From the NCBI GenBank assembly GCA_018268995.1, contig JAFDVL010000047.1, forward strand, positions 3,590-49,859: DNA of 46,270 nt, in the 5' to 3' direction. The stretch comes from Acidobacteriota bacterium. Its GTDB lineage: Bacteria; Acidobacteriota; Blastocatellia; RBC074. The translations under genes were made by a program, and so were the position numbers. Below the pieces are notes generated by a model. It worked only from the letters and a program-made list of their open reading frames with translations, searched no databases and was not told the DNA's origin. This document shows, one piece after another, positions 25,328 through 34,653 of this stretch (the first letter of the stretch is position 1; every line of letters begins with the position of its first letter).

Positions 25328-26407
25328 ATGTCGCAACTAAATTCCGCGTTAGAGCTTACCTATGAGGGCGACTTCACCTTGGCGCAGCATTCGCCATTTC
25401 GCCTGCTTTCCGGTGACACGCTTCCTCAGGTTACATTACATTATGCGATTTATGGCGCATTAAACGAGGCTCGCGATAATGCGATTCTGGTGCCGCATGC
25501 GTTGTCCGGTTCTGCGCGGGTTGCCGATTGGTGGCCACAGTTGTTTGGCGCGGATGCAGTCTTTGATTTAACTAAAGACTGCGTCATTGGCATCAATATG
25601 ATTGGCTCCTGCTATGGTTCGACGGGGCCAACCAGTATCAACCCCTCTACCGAAAAACCCTATGGAAGAGATTTTCCACTCGTTACAGTTAAGGATAATG
25701 TGCGAGCACAAGTCGAATTAATTCGTCATCTGGGGATTCAGAAGCTGCGGGTTGTGATTGGCGGTTCGATAGGCGGAATGCAGGCAATACAGTGGGCAAT
25801 TGACTATCCAGAGATGGTCGAACATAGCGTAGCCGTAGGTTCAGCACCATTGTCAGCGATGGCACTAGCCCTAAATCATCTACAAAGACAGGCCATCCTC
25901 GACAATCCTCAATCAGGCCTTTCTCTGGCGCGACAGATTGCCATGATTTCTTATAAGTCAGCGGAATTGTTTGCTGAACGCTACGGTCGCCGCCCGAATC
26001 GAAATGGAGAAGACCCGCATCAGTCTTTTGATGGACGCTACGATGTAGGTGGGTATTTAAATTATCAAGGCGAAATCTTCCTGCGGCGATTTGATCCCGA
26101 CTCATATTTAATTATCACCAAGCTGATGGATAACTTCGATCCCAGCACCGGTTATGAGTCTGTGCAAACCGCACTGGAGCGTATCAAAGCCCGCGTCCTG
26201 TTAATCGGAATCGAATCCGATTGGCTGTTCCCTGTGACTGATGTCGAAGCCCTTGCCCAGCAAATGAAACGTGCCAATGTGGATGTAGAATATGCCAGAC
26301 TTATTACTACCCACGGACACGACGGCTTTCTGGCCGAGCCACATCAACTGATCCCACTGATTCGCAATTTTATTGAGCCTGACCGCCAGGAAGAAATCTA
26401 TCCTTAG
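25328..26407 (+). CDS. metX: Homoserine O-acetyltransferase (MetX family)
   Basis: This 359-aa alpha/beta-hydrolase-fold enzyme transfers an acyl group from acyl-CoA to homoserine, the first committed step to methionine. The nucleophile elbow is GGSIGGMQA with Ser147; Asp298 in ESDWLFPVTD and His331 in HGHDGFLAEP complete the triad. CVIGINMIGSCYGSTGP is the typical oxyanion-side motif. Acetyl rather than succinyl use is inferred from pairing with MetY; some MetX-like proteins use succinyl-CoA. It lies downstream of metY under the same SAM-II leader. Confidence 0.94.
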   Translation: MSQLNSALELTYEGDFTLAQHSPFRLLSGDTLPQVTLHYAIYGALNEARDNAILVPHALSGSARVADWWPQLFGADAVFDLTKDCVIGINMIGSCYGSTGPTSINPSTEKPYGRDFPLVTVKDNVRAQVELIRHLGIQKLRVVIGGSIGGMQAIQWAIDYPEMVEHSVAVGSAPLSAMALALNHLQRQAILDNPQSGLSLARQIAMISYKSAELFAERYGRRPNRNGEDPHQSFDGRYDVGGYLNYQGEIFLRRFDPDSYLIITKLMDNFDPSTGYESVQTALERIKARVLLIGIESDWLFPVTDVEALAQQMKRANVDVEYARLITTHGHDGFLAEPHQLIPLIRNFIEPDRQEEIYP

Positions 26408-26545
26408 CCGATTATCCGTTTCATTAAAAAGATACTTCTTGCTCGAAAGGACACAATTCAACTATTATCTCATTGTGATTTGACTTCTGTGGCACCGGGA
26501 GGTCTACAAATCGGCAGTCCTTCACTGCCATTGCCATGAGGAAAT

Positions 26546-27343
26546 ATGCCACAGACTGAACTTTCATTAGAGCAAATGCCAGAACCACTGATTTCTCCCT
26601 CTCCTGCTTCCCTCGTTTCTCCCCTTGCACAAGGTAAACTTTTAGTCGTCGAAGATGACCCGCATATTCAGCGCATGATTTGCGATTACTTCAAACATGT
26701 CGGCTATGATGTGGTGACAGTGAGCGATGGCGAAAGCGGAATTAAAGCAGCTTCAGATGAGCGCCCTGATGCGTTAATTCTGGATGTGATGTTACCTAAG
26801 ACAGATGGCTTCAGCGTTTGCCGCCACATCCGCGAACGTAATCCTTCGCTGCCCATTCTGATTTTGACCGCCAAAGACGATGTCGTAGACAAAGTTTTAG
26901 GGCTTGAGATGGGAGCGGATGATTACATCACCAAACCATTCAGTCTGCGCGAACTGGAAGCTCGACTAAAAAGCGTGTTGCGTCGAATGAAAGCCAAAGC
27001 GAAAGAAAACGAGGACGGAGATCAAGCTCCGATCATTCGCGGCAGCTTAAAAATTCTGCCGGGACGGCGCGAAGTTACCATCAACGGAAAGTTCGTTGAC
27101 CTCACGCCAAAAGAGTTTGAGCTGTTGCAATTATTTGCCTCTCACCCAGGCCGCGTTTATTCACGCAAGTTCCTGCTGGAAAACATCTGGGACTATACCT
27201 ATAGCGGATATGACCGCACGATTGATTCGCATATCAACCGACTGCGCGCCAAAATTGAAGAAGACCCGGAAGCACCCAAGATGATTATGACTGTCTGGGG
27301 TGTGGGTTATAAGTTCGCCGACGAAAACGACAGTGAGGAATAA
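26546..27343 (+). CDS. OmpR-family response regulator (no adjacent kinase)
   Basis: This 265-aa DNA-binding regulator has a receiver domain (about 30-145) with Glu36/Asp37/Asp38, phosphorylatable Asp80 in LILDVMLPKTDG, Thr108 and Lys130. A linker and an OmpR/PhoB winged helix follow (about 165-262; VDLTPKEFELLQLFASHPGR, YDRTIDSHINRLRAKIEEDP, WGVGYKF). About 28 residues rich in Pro and Ser precede the receiver domain, which is unusual. GAGGAAAT lies directly before ATG 26546. No histidine kinase is adjacent, and a strong terminator follows, so its partner is elsewhere. Confidence 0.93.
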   Translation: MPQTELSLEQMPEPLISPSPASLVSPLAQGKLLVVEDDPHIQRMICDYFKHVGYDVVTVSDGESGIKAASDERPDALILDVMLPKTDGFSVCRHIRERNPSLPILILTAKDDVVDKVLGLEMGADDYITKPFSLRELEARLKSVLRRMKAKAKENEDGDQAPIIRGSLKILPGRREVTINGKFVDLTPKEFELLQLFASHPGRVYSRKFLLENIWDYTYSGYDRTIDSHINRLRAKIEEDPEAPKMIMTVWGVGYKFADENDSEE

Positions 27344-27358
27344 CCTCGCGGCTTAGAT

Positions 27359-27413
27359 AAAAAAGTAAGGCCAGGAAGCAAAGTTTTATTCGCCTTCCTG
27401 GCCTTACTTTTTT
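27359..27413. terminator. Bidirectional intrinsic terminator, 20-bp perfect stem
   Basis: Arms 27359-27378 and 27394-27413 are perfectly complementary over 20 bp, beginning with AAAAAA and ending with TTTTTT, with a 15-nt loop. It serves the response regulator gene (plus) and the convergent PBP gene (minus, stop at 27428). Confidence 0.95.
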
Positions 27414-27427
27414 ATGCTTTTGCGCCG

Positions 27428-30007
27428 TTAATTTGGCGGATCATCAATTTTGCCCTTCTTCCCTTTCTTTCCTGCCGCCTCAGATTCCGTTTTTGGTTCA
27501 GGGTTCGCAAGACGCGGGCGAGGAGCTTCAGGTTTTGGTGTGGGCGTTGGAGCTGGAGCCATCACCTGCGGCGGTGCAGTTTTTTCCTGCGCAGGCGGAG
27601 GAGTTGTTCCAACCTGATTTGCCAGCGGATCAATATTGGGAATTGAATCTCCTTTTGCCTGGGAGACCGGCAAGCTGTCGCCCTTCTTCGCTACAAGTCT
27701 CGGCTGATCAGAGAACCGATCTCGATCACGCTCTTTTTGCCGATCCTTAATTTCTTTCGGTACTTCTGGCACTTTGTAAAAGCTATCGCGAGGCTTATTG
27801 GCCAGAAATTGGCGCATAAAATCCTGCCAGAATGGCAACGCGGCGGATGTACCGGATTCCCCGTGTCCCAGCGTTTTCTTGGAATCTGAATACCCAATCC
27901 AGTTTCCACACACATAGCGCGGTGTGTATCCGATAAACCAGGCATCAGTAAAATCGTTTACCGTTCCTGTTTTCCCGGCTAGTTCATGACCTTGCAACCC
28001 GTTAATGGATTTTGCAGTACCTGCCTGTACGACCCCACGCATCAGCTGCACCATCGTCCCAGCGACATACTCGTGCATGACCCGATACTCTTTCGGCTCA
28101 GCATTGAAGATTTCACGCCCCTCTCTATCCACGACCTTGCGAACACGGAAAGGTTCAATTCGTACCCCTTTATTTGGAAAGGTGGAATACGCCGAAACCA
28201 TTGCCAGCAGCGGCTCTTCTGTTGCACCTAAGGCTGAAGGCAGAAAGGGAGCCATTGGATTTGGCAACCCAAACCGCTTGACCATATTCACAGCCTTATT
28301 GATACCGACTTCATCCAGAATCCGTACCGCAGGGATATTCCGCGATAAAGCCAACGCCGTTTTGATCGGGATGGTTCCTTTGTAGGTGTTGTCGTAATTG
28401 TGCGGCGTCCAGCCTCCACGAGTGAATGGCGAATCGCTAACGTTGTCATCGGGTTTCAGACCGTCTTCAATCGCAGCAGAATAGATGAACGGCTTAAAGG
28501 CTGATCCCGTTTGCCTCATTGCCTGTGTCGCGTGATTGAACTTCGCCATTGAGAAATCATAGCCGCCGACCTCTGCTTTAATCTCTCCGGTCTTTGCATC
28601 TATCAAGACAATCGCGGCTTGAATTTCGGGCGATTGCTCTAATTCAACGGTCACGGTCTTTTTCTCGCGATTGACATCTAACACGCTAAAATAGGCCAGA
28701 TCGCCCTTTTTAAAAATTACCGCAGGCGTCTTGTTCGTCCACTGTGTTTCCTTTGCAGTCACAGTTGCGTTGTACATTCCAAAAGTCACCGAGGCACCTT
28801 GCGGCGTCACATCTTTCACCATTCCTAACATAAACTCACCTTTTTCAGGTGTGGTGGATGTCCAGGTTTCGTGGCGGTAGGAATCTAAATTTACCTCTGC
28901 ATCTGTGAGGACATTTTCAAGCCCGCCACGCCAGCCTCGCCGACGATCATACCGCCGCAATTGTTTGCGCACAGCATCCGTGGCTTGCTTCTGAGCCTCG
29001 GCATCAATCGTGGTGTAGATACTCAATCCTGAACGATAAATATTCATGGATTCCTGCATACCCTGCTCGGCAGCAACTTTATTTAGCTCCTGGCGAATAT
29101 CCTCAATGACGTAGGCATACGGGCCACGATCATTTTTGCGCGCTTCGTCCAGATTTAATTTGATGGGTTTGGCTTTCGCAGAATCGCAATCAGATTGAGT
29201 GATGAAGCCTTGTTGCGCCATTGATTCCAAGACAAGATTGCGGCGTGTTGTGGCAGCTTTTGGATTGCGTGCTGGATTGTAATTTGTCGGGCTTTTGGGA
29301 ATCGCAGCCAGCATCGCACATTCATCCAACGATAAATCTTTCACCGACTTGCTGAAGTAATAATTGGCTGCGGCTTCAAACCCATATGCCCCACCGCCAA
29401 GGTTAATCATATTGCAGTACAACGCCATGATCTGTTCCTTGGTGTAATACCTTTCGATTTGCAAGGTGTACAACAATTCGCGGAATTTGCGCGTCCACGT
29501 TTTTTCAGTCTTCAGGTACAGCGTACGAGCGACTTGCTGGGTCAGTGTTGATGCGCCTTCTTTGCGGCTGAAGGTCAGGATATTTTTCAGCACTGCGCCA
29601 CCGATACGCCAGAAATCCACGCCCATATGTTCCTCAAAGCGCGCATCTTCAATCGCCAGAATGGCCTTCTTCAACTTGTCAGGAATTTGTTCGTAGGTCA
29701 GCGGGACACGTCGTTCCAGCGCCAGTTCCCCAATGATTGTTTTGCCATCGTCAGCATAGACTTTGGTGATTTCGCCCGGCTGGTATTCCGATAACGCTTC
29801 GACTTCGGCGGCGTAGGTTGTAAAACCCACCTGATAGGCGAAAATCAACCCCGTCAACGTTCCGGCGATTAATGACAAAACAAGCAGCGTGAGCAAAGTC
29901 GAACGCCGCAAAAAACTTTCGATCAAAGATACCAATGTGTTCATTTGGATTTTGTTCCTACGAAATTTGGGATCACGGTCCGGGACAAGATAGTAATTCT
30001 CTGACAT
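27428..30007 (-). CDS. Class A penicillin-binding protein (PBP1A family)
   Basis: This 859-aa bifunctional cell-wall enzyme has a cytoplasmic tail and a membrane span near residues 38-58 (TLLTLLVLSLIAGTLTGLIF). A glycosyltransferase 51 domain (about 80-270) has catalytic Glu120 in IEDARFEEH and EGASTLTQQVARTLY. The transpeptidase domain carries SxxK in TGSAFKPF, SRN in ALSRNIPAV, and KTG in ELAGKTGTVNDFTDAWFIGY. The C-terminal tail is Pro/Lys-rich and low complexity. Start choice is uncertain: a TATAAT sits only 8 nt before ATG 30007, so translation may start at ATG 29944 (838 aa), which is preceded by AGGA. Confidence 0.94.
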   Translation of the reverse strand: MSENYYLVPDRDPKFRRNKIQMNTLVSLIESFLRRSTLLTLLVLSLIAGTLTGLIFAYQVGFTTYAAEVEALSEYQPGEITKVYADDGKTIIGELALERRVPLTYEQIPDKLKKAILAIEDARFEEHMGVDFWRIGGAVLKNILTFSRKEGASTLTQQVARTLYLKTEKTWTRKFRELLYTLQIERYYTKEQIMALYCNMINLGGGAYGFEAAANYYFSKSVKDLSLDECAMLAAIPKSPTNYNPARNPKAATTRRNLVLESMAQQGFITQSDCDSAKAKPIKLNLDEARKNDRGPYAYVIEDIRQELNKVAAEQGMQESMNIYRSGLSIYTTIDAEAQKQATDAVRKQLRRYDRRRGWRGGLENVLTDAEVNLDSYRHETWTSTTPEKGEFMLGMVKDVTPQGASVTFGMYNATVTAKETQWTNKTPAVIFKKGDLAYFSVLDVNREKKTVTVELEQSPEIQAAIVLIDAKTGEIKAEVGGYDFSMAKFNHATQAMRQTGSAFKPFIYSAAIEDGLKPDDNVSDSPFTRGGWTPHNYDNTYKGTIPIKTALALSRNIPAVRILDEVGINKAVNMVKRFGLPNPMAPFLPSALGATEEPLLAMVSAYSTFPNKGVRIEPFRVRKVVDREGREIFNAEPKEYRVMHEYVAGTMVQLMRGVVQAGTAKSINGLQGHELAGKTGTVNDFTDAWFIGYTPRYVCGNWIGYSDSKKTLGHGESGTSAALPFWQDFMRQFLANKPRDSFYKVPEVPKEIKDRQKERDRDRFSDQPRLVAKKGDSLPVSQAKGDSIPNIDPLANQVGTTPPPAQEKTAPPQVMAPAPTPTPKPEAPRPRLANPEPKTESEAAGKKGKKGKIDDPPN

Positions 30008-30204
30008 GACCCAGATATTATAGCCTGTTGATGGCGTGACGCAAAATCAGGGCTGTAATCGTAGGTACACGGTAGGGCGAAAGGAGAAGCGAAACCATTT
30101 CCAATGCCTTCAAGAACCTTATCAGATGATGTCCCTAGCTTAGCTTGTTTTTACACTCATCGGATAGGCTAGGCCAAGTGCGCCCGCATGTGTTTACTGT
30201 AAAT

Positions 30205-30789
30205 TTACCGATAAGAGTATATTAGGTGTTCAATTCCAGAAGTGGCTCCGAATCGAACGCCTTCCCAAACATAATTAAATGGAACTGCTATTTGACGCTT
30301 TTTGCCTAGAAATTTTTTAGGCACACTGAATGAAATTGCATTTCCGGCCAAAACCTCACTTGTAAATTCTGCACTATGCCCGTAAGGCCAATAGATAATA
30401 AATTCCCAAGGCTTTTTTGCACTATTGATCTTGTACTTAACCGTTACTATTGCATCCTTTCGCAACACACTTTCCCCATTGCTTCTCACTTTCCCTGTAT
30501 TTTCGGTAAATATTTGTCTTCCTAGTGTGGTTATCGTAATGCTGCAATTAATATTATTTTGTAAAACAACTCGGACTAAATCATCGCCCTTTTTATCGTT
30601 TTCACTGGTCAAATAAATCGTTGGCTTGCTTTCATCAATTCTCTTGCATCCACATTGGTCTTCCTGGTAAGACGGTGTTTCAAATACCTCACTTGGGTAA
30701 AATGCAACGAATACAACAAGCGCACAAGCAATGATAATGGCACTTGCCTCCACTGTTTTCTTTACACTTATGCATTTCTGTATAGTCAT
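30205..30789 (-). CDS. Membrane-anchored protein of unknown function, possible partner of the HExxH ORF
   Basis: This 194-aa protein has one N-terminal membrane span (about residues 14-33, ASAIIIACALVVFVAFYP), then an outside domain starting with a CGC motif (DQCGCKRIDESKP). It has beta-rich segments (LVRVVLQNNINCSITITT) and a C-terminal SFSVPKKFLGKKRQIAVPFN. Similar 'VPxxHL...VxFxYxWE' ends occur in uncharacterised acidobacterial proteins, from memory. ATG 30789 has GGGAG 8 nt upstream and overlaps the stop of the HExxH ORF by 4 bp (ATGA), so they are translationally coupled. The DNA is visibly more AT-rich than its neighbours. An immunity role is only a possibility. Confidence 0.7.
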   Translation of the reverse strand: MTIQKCISVKKTVEASAIIIACALVVFVAFYPSEVFETPSYQEDQCGCKRIDESKPTIYLTSENDKKGDDLVRVVLQNNINCSITITTLGRQIFTENTGKVRSNGESVLRKDAIVTVKYKINSAKKPWEFIIYWPYGHSAEFTSEVLAGNAISFSVPKKFLGKKRQIAVPFNYVWEGVRFGATSGIEHLIYSYR

Positions 30790-31409
30790 GGACAATACTC
30801 CCGTAGCCTATTATTAAAGTAGATAGAGGGGTCATCAATGCTGTCAGTTCTCCCGCTTATAGTTCTGGCAGCAGCAGCGATTACCTCATCAGAGAAACCT
30901 GGTATTTGATGTAAAGCCTCATGTAATGTGTGAAACCCCATTTCGCTTGGGCTTAAAGTGTAATACTCAAGATTCCACACAACAAGATTATTTCCCAGCG
31001 TCTTACCGTATGTAGTCCTTATTATATCGCCATCCCTAGTAGCACCTGTAACACCTGAAGGACTCACTCTTCCTTCTTGCACAGCCGCAATATATTCATT
31101 AAGCGCATAGTTCGCTGGCGAATATATCGAAGGTAGTGGCTTCATAGGGCCTCCAGTAGCATTAGGTAAGGCGATTGCGATGATCTTTTGGACAAAGTTA
31201 GCACAATCCCCCCTCAGCTTATTGGCAGCTTCATCGATACCAATTTGTATAGAAATATCGATTGATGACCGTTGAGGAGTCTGTACAGATGGCGGTGGCA
31301 GAACCAACCCACTCAAATTTGGTGTTGTCCCTACTGGCAATGATGTTGGCAGTTGCTGCCAAATTATATTATAGATAAGGTAGACTCCTGCCGGTAATAA
31401 AGTTGTCAC
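30786..31409 (-). CDS. HExxH metallopeptidase-like C-terminal effector region of the RHS locus
   Basis: This 207-aa ORF carries HEALH (His163-Glu164-His167) in FHTLHEALHQIPGFSDE, a zincin-type metal site with a downstream Asp/Glu. The N-terminal third is Pro/Ser-rich. It starts at GTG 31409, overlapping the RHS-core stop by 4 bp, with no good ribosome site. Its frame stays open upstream to 31469, inside the end of the RHS core. That reading (SVWTEERSAASGYTIDGV) looks like real protein linker, so I infer it was once the C terminus of the RHS protein and a frameshift split them. Peptidase activity is inferred from the motif only. Confidence 0.7.
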   Translation of the reverse strand: MTTLLPAGVYLIYNIIWQQLPTSLPVGTTPNLSGLVLPPPSVQTPQRSSIDISIQIGIDEAANKLRGDCANFVQKIIAIALPNATGGPMKPLPSIYSPANYALNEYIAAVQEGRVSPSGVTGATRDGDIIRTTYGKTLGNNLVVWNLEYYTLSPSEMGFHTLHEALHQIPGFSDEVIAAAARTISGRTDSIDDPSIYFNNRLREYCP

Positions 31410-34400
31410 ACCATCAATAGTGTATCCCGAAGCTGCTGATCGCTCTTCTGTCCATACCGAATTACAGAATTAGGGTTAAGGTGCTCCCACCCATAACTTG
31501 TCCCATCGCTAGCGGCATTTAATCCGCTTGGATCGGCGAAATTTACCGGATCATTGCTCACATAACTGTAACGATTCAAACTTTGTGGCAACCCGCTGTT
31601 AGCCGCACTCAACCCTGCGGGATCAGGTCGGGTAAACCGCCCTTGATTGCCTGCATACATCCGCGCCTGGGCATGTTCCAAGCCACTTGCATCGCGCTCG
31701 TAACCAGTGAATTTCCGATTCAACAAAGTCGTGTCGCCAGTTTCCAGCAATGATTTGCCATGCGGGTCAAACTCGCCGCGATAGGTTACGGTGCCTGTCG
31801 TACTTGTCATCTTGCGAACTGTCCCTAAATGATCTTTGTGCAGCCAATAGAACTGCCCGTCAGGAGCCAACATCGCAACAGTCTTTCCAGCGTCTATCAG
31901 CGCTCGATTCAGTCCCGCATTCGTCACTTCAAACGCCGTCTTGCCCAACACACTCGACTCCACATAATACACTGTCCCTCCACCTTCGATCTTCTTCACC
32001 CGCTTCCCATCCCCGTCAAACCCGTAGCTCCCGCCCGTCCCGCTGTTCACACTCACCATCCTCCCGGCAGCATCGTATTGGAACGTCGTCGCCCCTTCCC
32101 CCGTCATATTCCCCGCTGCATCCCACGCGTAATTGGTCGTACTCAATGTCACAGGCGGATAGACGCTGGTGTTCTGCACAATCACACTGTTCATGCGATT
32201 CGTGGCCGGCGCACCGCTGGCATTATTCGTAAAGTTATAAGTCGTACTGGGTGGATAGCTGGGCCCGTAACTCCGAATGTTTCCCCAGGGATCATAGTCG
32301 TAGTATTGCGTGAAGGCCGTTGAACTTGCACTCCGTAAGCGATTGTAGGCATCGTAAGTGTAAGTGGTTGTGTAATTGCCATCTACGGCATCCGTGATTT
32401 TCTGAATCCGCCCATCATTCACTGTCAGGGTCGTTCCGGTACCCGGGTCATATTTCTCTGAGGTATATTGATAGCTCTTGTTGACGATCACGTCCGTTCC
32501 ATCCTGCTTATCCACTTTCATCGTCTGCATCTGATGCCGATTCACATCATAGCCCAGCGTCAAGCGTCGCCCGTTACCGTAATTCAACGTCTTCACTGCG
32601 CCAAAGCCATTGTAGATGAGATTGCTCAATACATTCGTTGTCGCATTCGGATCAGTGCCGATTAAATTCGTCCCCACCCCTGTCAATGCGCCGACCGTAT
32701 TGTAGGCGTAATTCACATTCTTGTTGATCCCGGTCGAGGAACCATAATTCACCGTCTTCAATTGCCCACCCGGATTATAGCTGTAGGTCAGCGTGAAGGT
32801 TTGATTCGTCAGTCCGGTGAAGGTGCGTGTTTCACTTTGCAAGCGGCGATTCGCGTCAAAAGCATAACTCATCGTGCCTTGCCCGTCCGTCATCGAGGTG
32901 CGCGCACCAAATTCGTCATAACCATAACTCGCGCCCGGCGTGCTGTCGTTATAGCTCACGCTCGTGACTAGATTGCGCGTGTTGTAATTGAACGTCGTGA
33001 TTTTGCCCCGCGCATCCGTTTTGGTCGCGATTTGATCATTGGTGGTGTAGCTATAATTTACCGTGCCTGCCTCCGGCGTGGTTTCGCTACTTAAGCGTCC
33101 GTAATCGTCATAGCTGAACGTGCGCGTCTGCGTCTGCGTGCCATTGTCGCCTTGTTTGACCTCTATTTGCTTGATTCTTCCTAAAACATCGTACGTGTAC
33201 GCCGCAGTGTTATAGGCAAAGCCGCCCGCCATTTCTTTGGCGGACTCCAGGCGGCCCAGGAAATCGGTTTTACTTTGTACCTGACAACCACGCTCATCCG
33301 TCGTCGTCACGGTCGCTCCAGCACAACCGCAGCCCTGCCGATCTATAGTGTACATATTGCCATCTGTGCGCGCGATTTGAATGACTTTGCCCATTTCGTC
33401 ATAGACGTAATTCTGAAACAGCCAACCAGATGCAGCGTCTTCGTCAATAAGTGTCCAAGTCGCGTTCATCGCCTCGACATTGGATTGATCCGACACCTCT
33501 CCGCGCCCATTGTAGACAAACTTCTGCCCGGCATACTTGCCGGTCGCCGCGCTCGGATGATCGCTGCCCTTGCCGAACGTGCGCCCCATTCCATCAAGGC
33601 GCGTAAAGCTGAAGCCGATTTTGTCTACGCCGCCCACCGTATCCGTCTTTTGCACGACGGTGGAATACAACAGATTATCCCAGAAATACGTCTTGACCCA
33701 CGCGCCTGTGGGTTGAGTAGTCTGGAAGGGACGATCCGCAAAATCATAGCTGGTCGTGACGATTTGTTCTTCGGTGGATGAGTTGGGTTTCAGATTGAAG
33801 CTCTTGAGCAGATTGCCCGTCCAATAATCGTATTTTTTGCCTGCTCGCATCCCTGTCGGATCCGCGGCGGTGTACACGAAGACTTGGGTATTGCCGACGC
33901 TCGCAGGTTTATTGAGAAAGTTATCCGTGTACAGTAATTGTGCCCGATTGCCTGCCGCATCGGTCGTCCACCGCACATTGCCGTTGGTGTCATAGCCGAC
34001 CCGTTTGATAACGCGTGAACCAGTGACGGTGCCGCTGCTATTGACGCCGGATTGCGTCACGCTGGTCAGATTGCCGCGTTGTGTGAAACTGGCATTGAAA
34101 TTCGTATTGTCGTGTTGAATGACCTGCGCCGCACTTTCATCCAGCAGGTAATTGAGCGCAAGGCCATTGGCATCCGTATAGCCGCCGCTTTGATCGTAAC
34201 TGTTGGTGGTGCGCGCCACGAGCTTGGTCCCTGCGCCTTCGTACATGGAAACTTCTAACGGCAAACCCAGAATTCGTTGCGTCGGGTAGCTTGTGTAGGT
34301 CGTGGTCGCACGGCGATACACGGGATCGCTGGCGTTTTTTGCCTCATCCACCTGAGTTGGTAATTGGATGCCATCAATCAATGAGTAGGTGGTTTTTGTC

Positions 34401-34648
34401 CAATGACTGTTACCGCTACTGTCATTGATGGACATCTCTTTCAGACGTAAATTGGACTTCCAGCTAACACCTGTATCTTTCTCCCAGACCAGCTCGGTGC
34501 CTTTCAGGAGAGAGCCATCAGAGGCGAGTTGCCAAATCATCTGATGCGGGATTTGCCAGTTTGGCGCAGGTGGGTAACAAGACGTGCATTGGACATTGGT
34601 CGCGGTATACATTTTCACTAAACCTTGTGGCCCATTCACCGAAACCAT
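31406..34648 (-). CDS. RHS/YD-repeat protein core, probably a gene fragment
   Basis: This 1080-aa frame is filled with YD/RHS repeats (for example YDVLGRIKQIE, YDDYGRLSSETTPEAGTVNY, YDAYNRLRSAS) and ends with the RHS core-associated region (GLEHAQARMYAGNQGRFTRP, then DPVNFADPSGL), where variable effector domains normally follow. RHS proteins form a shell around a C-terminal toxin. The frame opens mid-protein with no signal peptide or ribosome site, while a signal-peptide ORF in another frame ends 6 bp upstream. At the 3' end the effector continues in a third frame. I read this as a rearranged, probably non-functional gene; programmed frameshifting is less likely. Confidence 0.85.
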   Translation of the reverse strand: MVSVNGPQGLVKMYTATNVQCTSCYPPAPNWQIPHQMIWQLASDGSLLKGTELVWEKDTGVSWKSNLRLKEMSINDSSGNSHWTKTTYSLIDGIQLPTQVDEAKNASDPVYRRATTTYTSYPTQRILGLPLEVSMYEGAGTKLVARTTNSYDQSGGYTDANGLALNYLLDESAAQVIQHDNTNFNASFTQRGNLTSVTQSGVNSSGTVTGSRVIKRVGYDTNGNVRWTTDAAGNRAQLLYTDNFLNKPASVGNTQVFVYTAADPTGMRAGKKYDYWTGNLLKSFNLKPNSSTEEQIVTTSYDFADRPFQTTQPTGAWVKTYFWDNLLYSTVVQKTDTVGGVDKIGFSFTRLDGMGRTFGKGSDHPSAATGKYAGQKFVYNGRGEVSDQSNVEAMNATWTLIDEDAASGWLFQNYVYDEMGKVIQIARTDGNMYTIDRQGCGCAGATVTTTDERGCQVQSKTDFLGRLESAKEMAGGFAYNTAAYTYDVLGRIKQIEVKQGDNGTQTQTRTFSYDDYGRLSSETTPEAGTVNYSYTTNDQIATKTDARGKITTFNYNTRNLVTSVSYNDSTPGASYGYDEFGARTSMTDGQGTMSYAFDANRRLQSETRTFTGLTNQTFTLTYSYNPGGQLKTVNYGSSTGINKNVNYAYNTVGALTGVGTNLIGTDPNATTNVLSNLIYNGFGAVKTLNYGNGRRLTLGYDVNRHQMQTMKVDKQDGTDVIVNKSYQYTSEKYDPGTGTTLTVNDGRIQKITDAVDGNYTTTYTYDAYNRLRSASSTAFTQYYDYDPWGNIRSYGPSYPPSTTYNFTNNASGAPATNRMNSVIVQNTSVYPPVTLSTTNYAWDAAGNMTGEGATTFQYDAAGRMVSVNSGTGGSYGFDGDGKRVKKIEGGGTVYYVESSVLGKTAFEVTNAGLNRALIDAGKTVAMLAPDGQFYWLHKDHLGTVRKMTSTTGTVTYRGEFDPHGKSLLETGDTTLLNRKFTGYERDASGLEHAQARMYAGNQGRFTRPDPAGLSAANSGLPQSLNRYSYVSNDPVNFADPSGLNAASDGTSYGWEHLNPNSVIRYGQKSDQQLRDTLLMV

Positions 34649-34653
34649 TTCAC

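Noticed and set aside
31750..33781. Plus-strand open frames opposite the RHS core (about 31750-32323, 33275-33781)
   Set aside because: Repetitive frames with His/Pro/Arg-rich, domain-less translations and no ribosome sites; they are shadows of the YD repeats.
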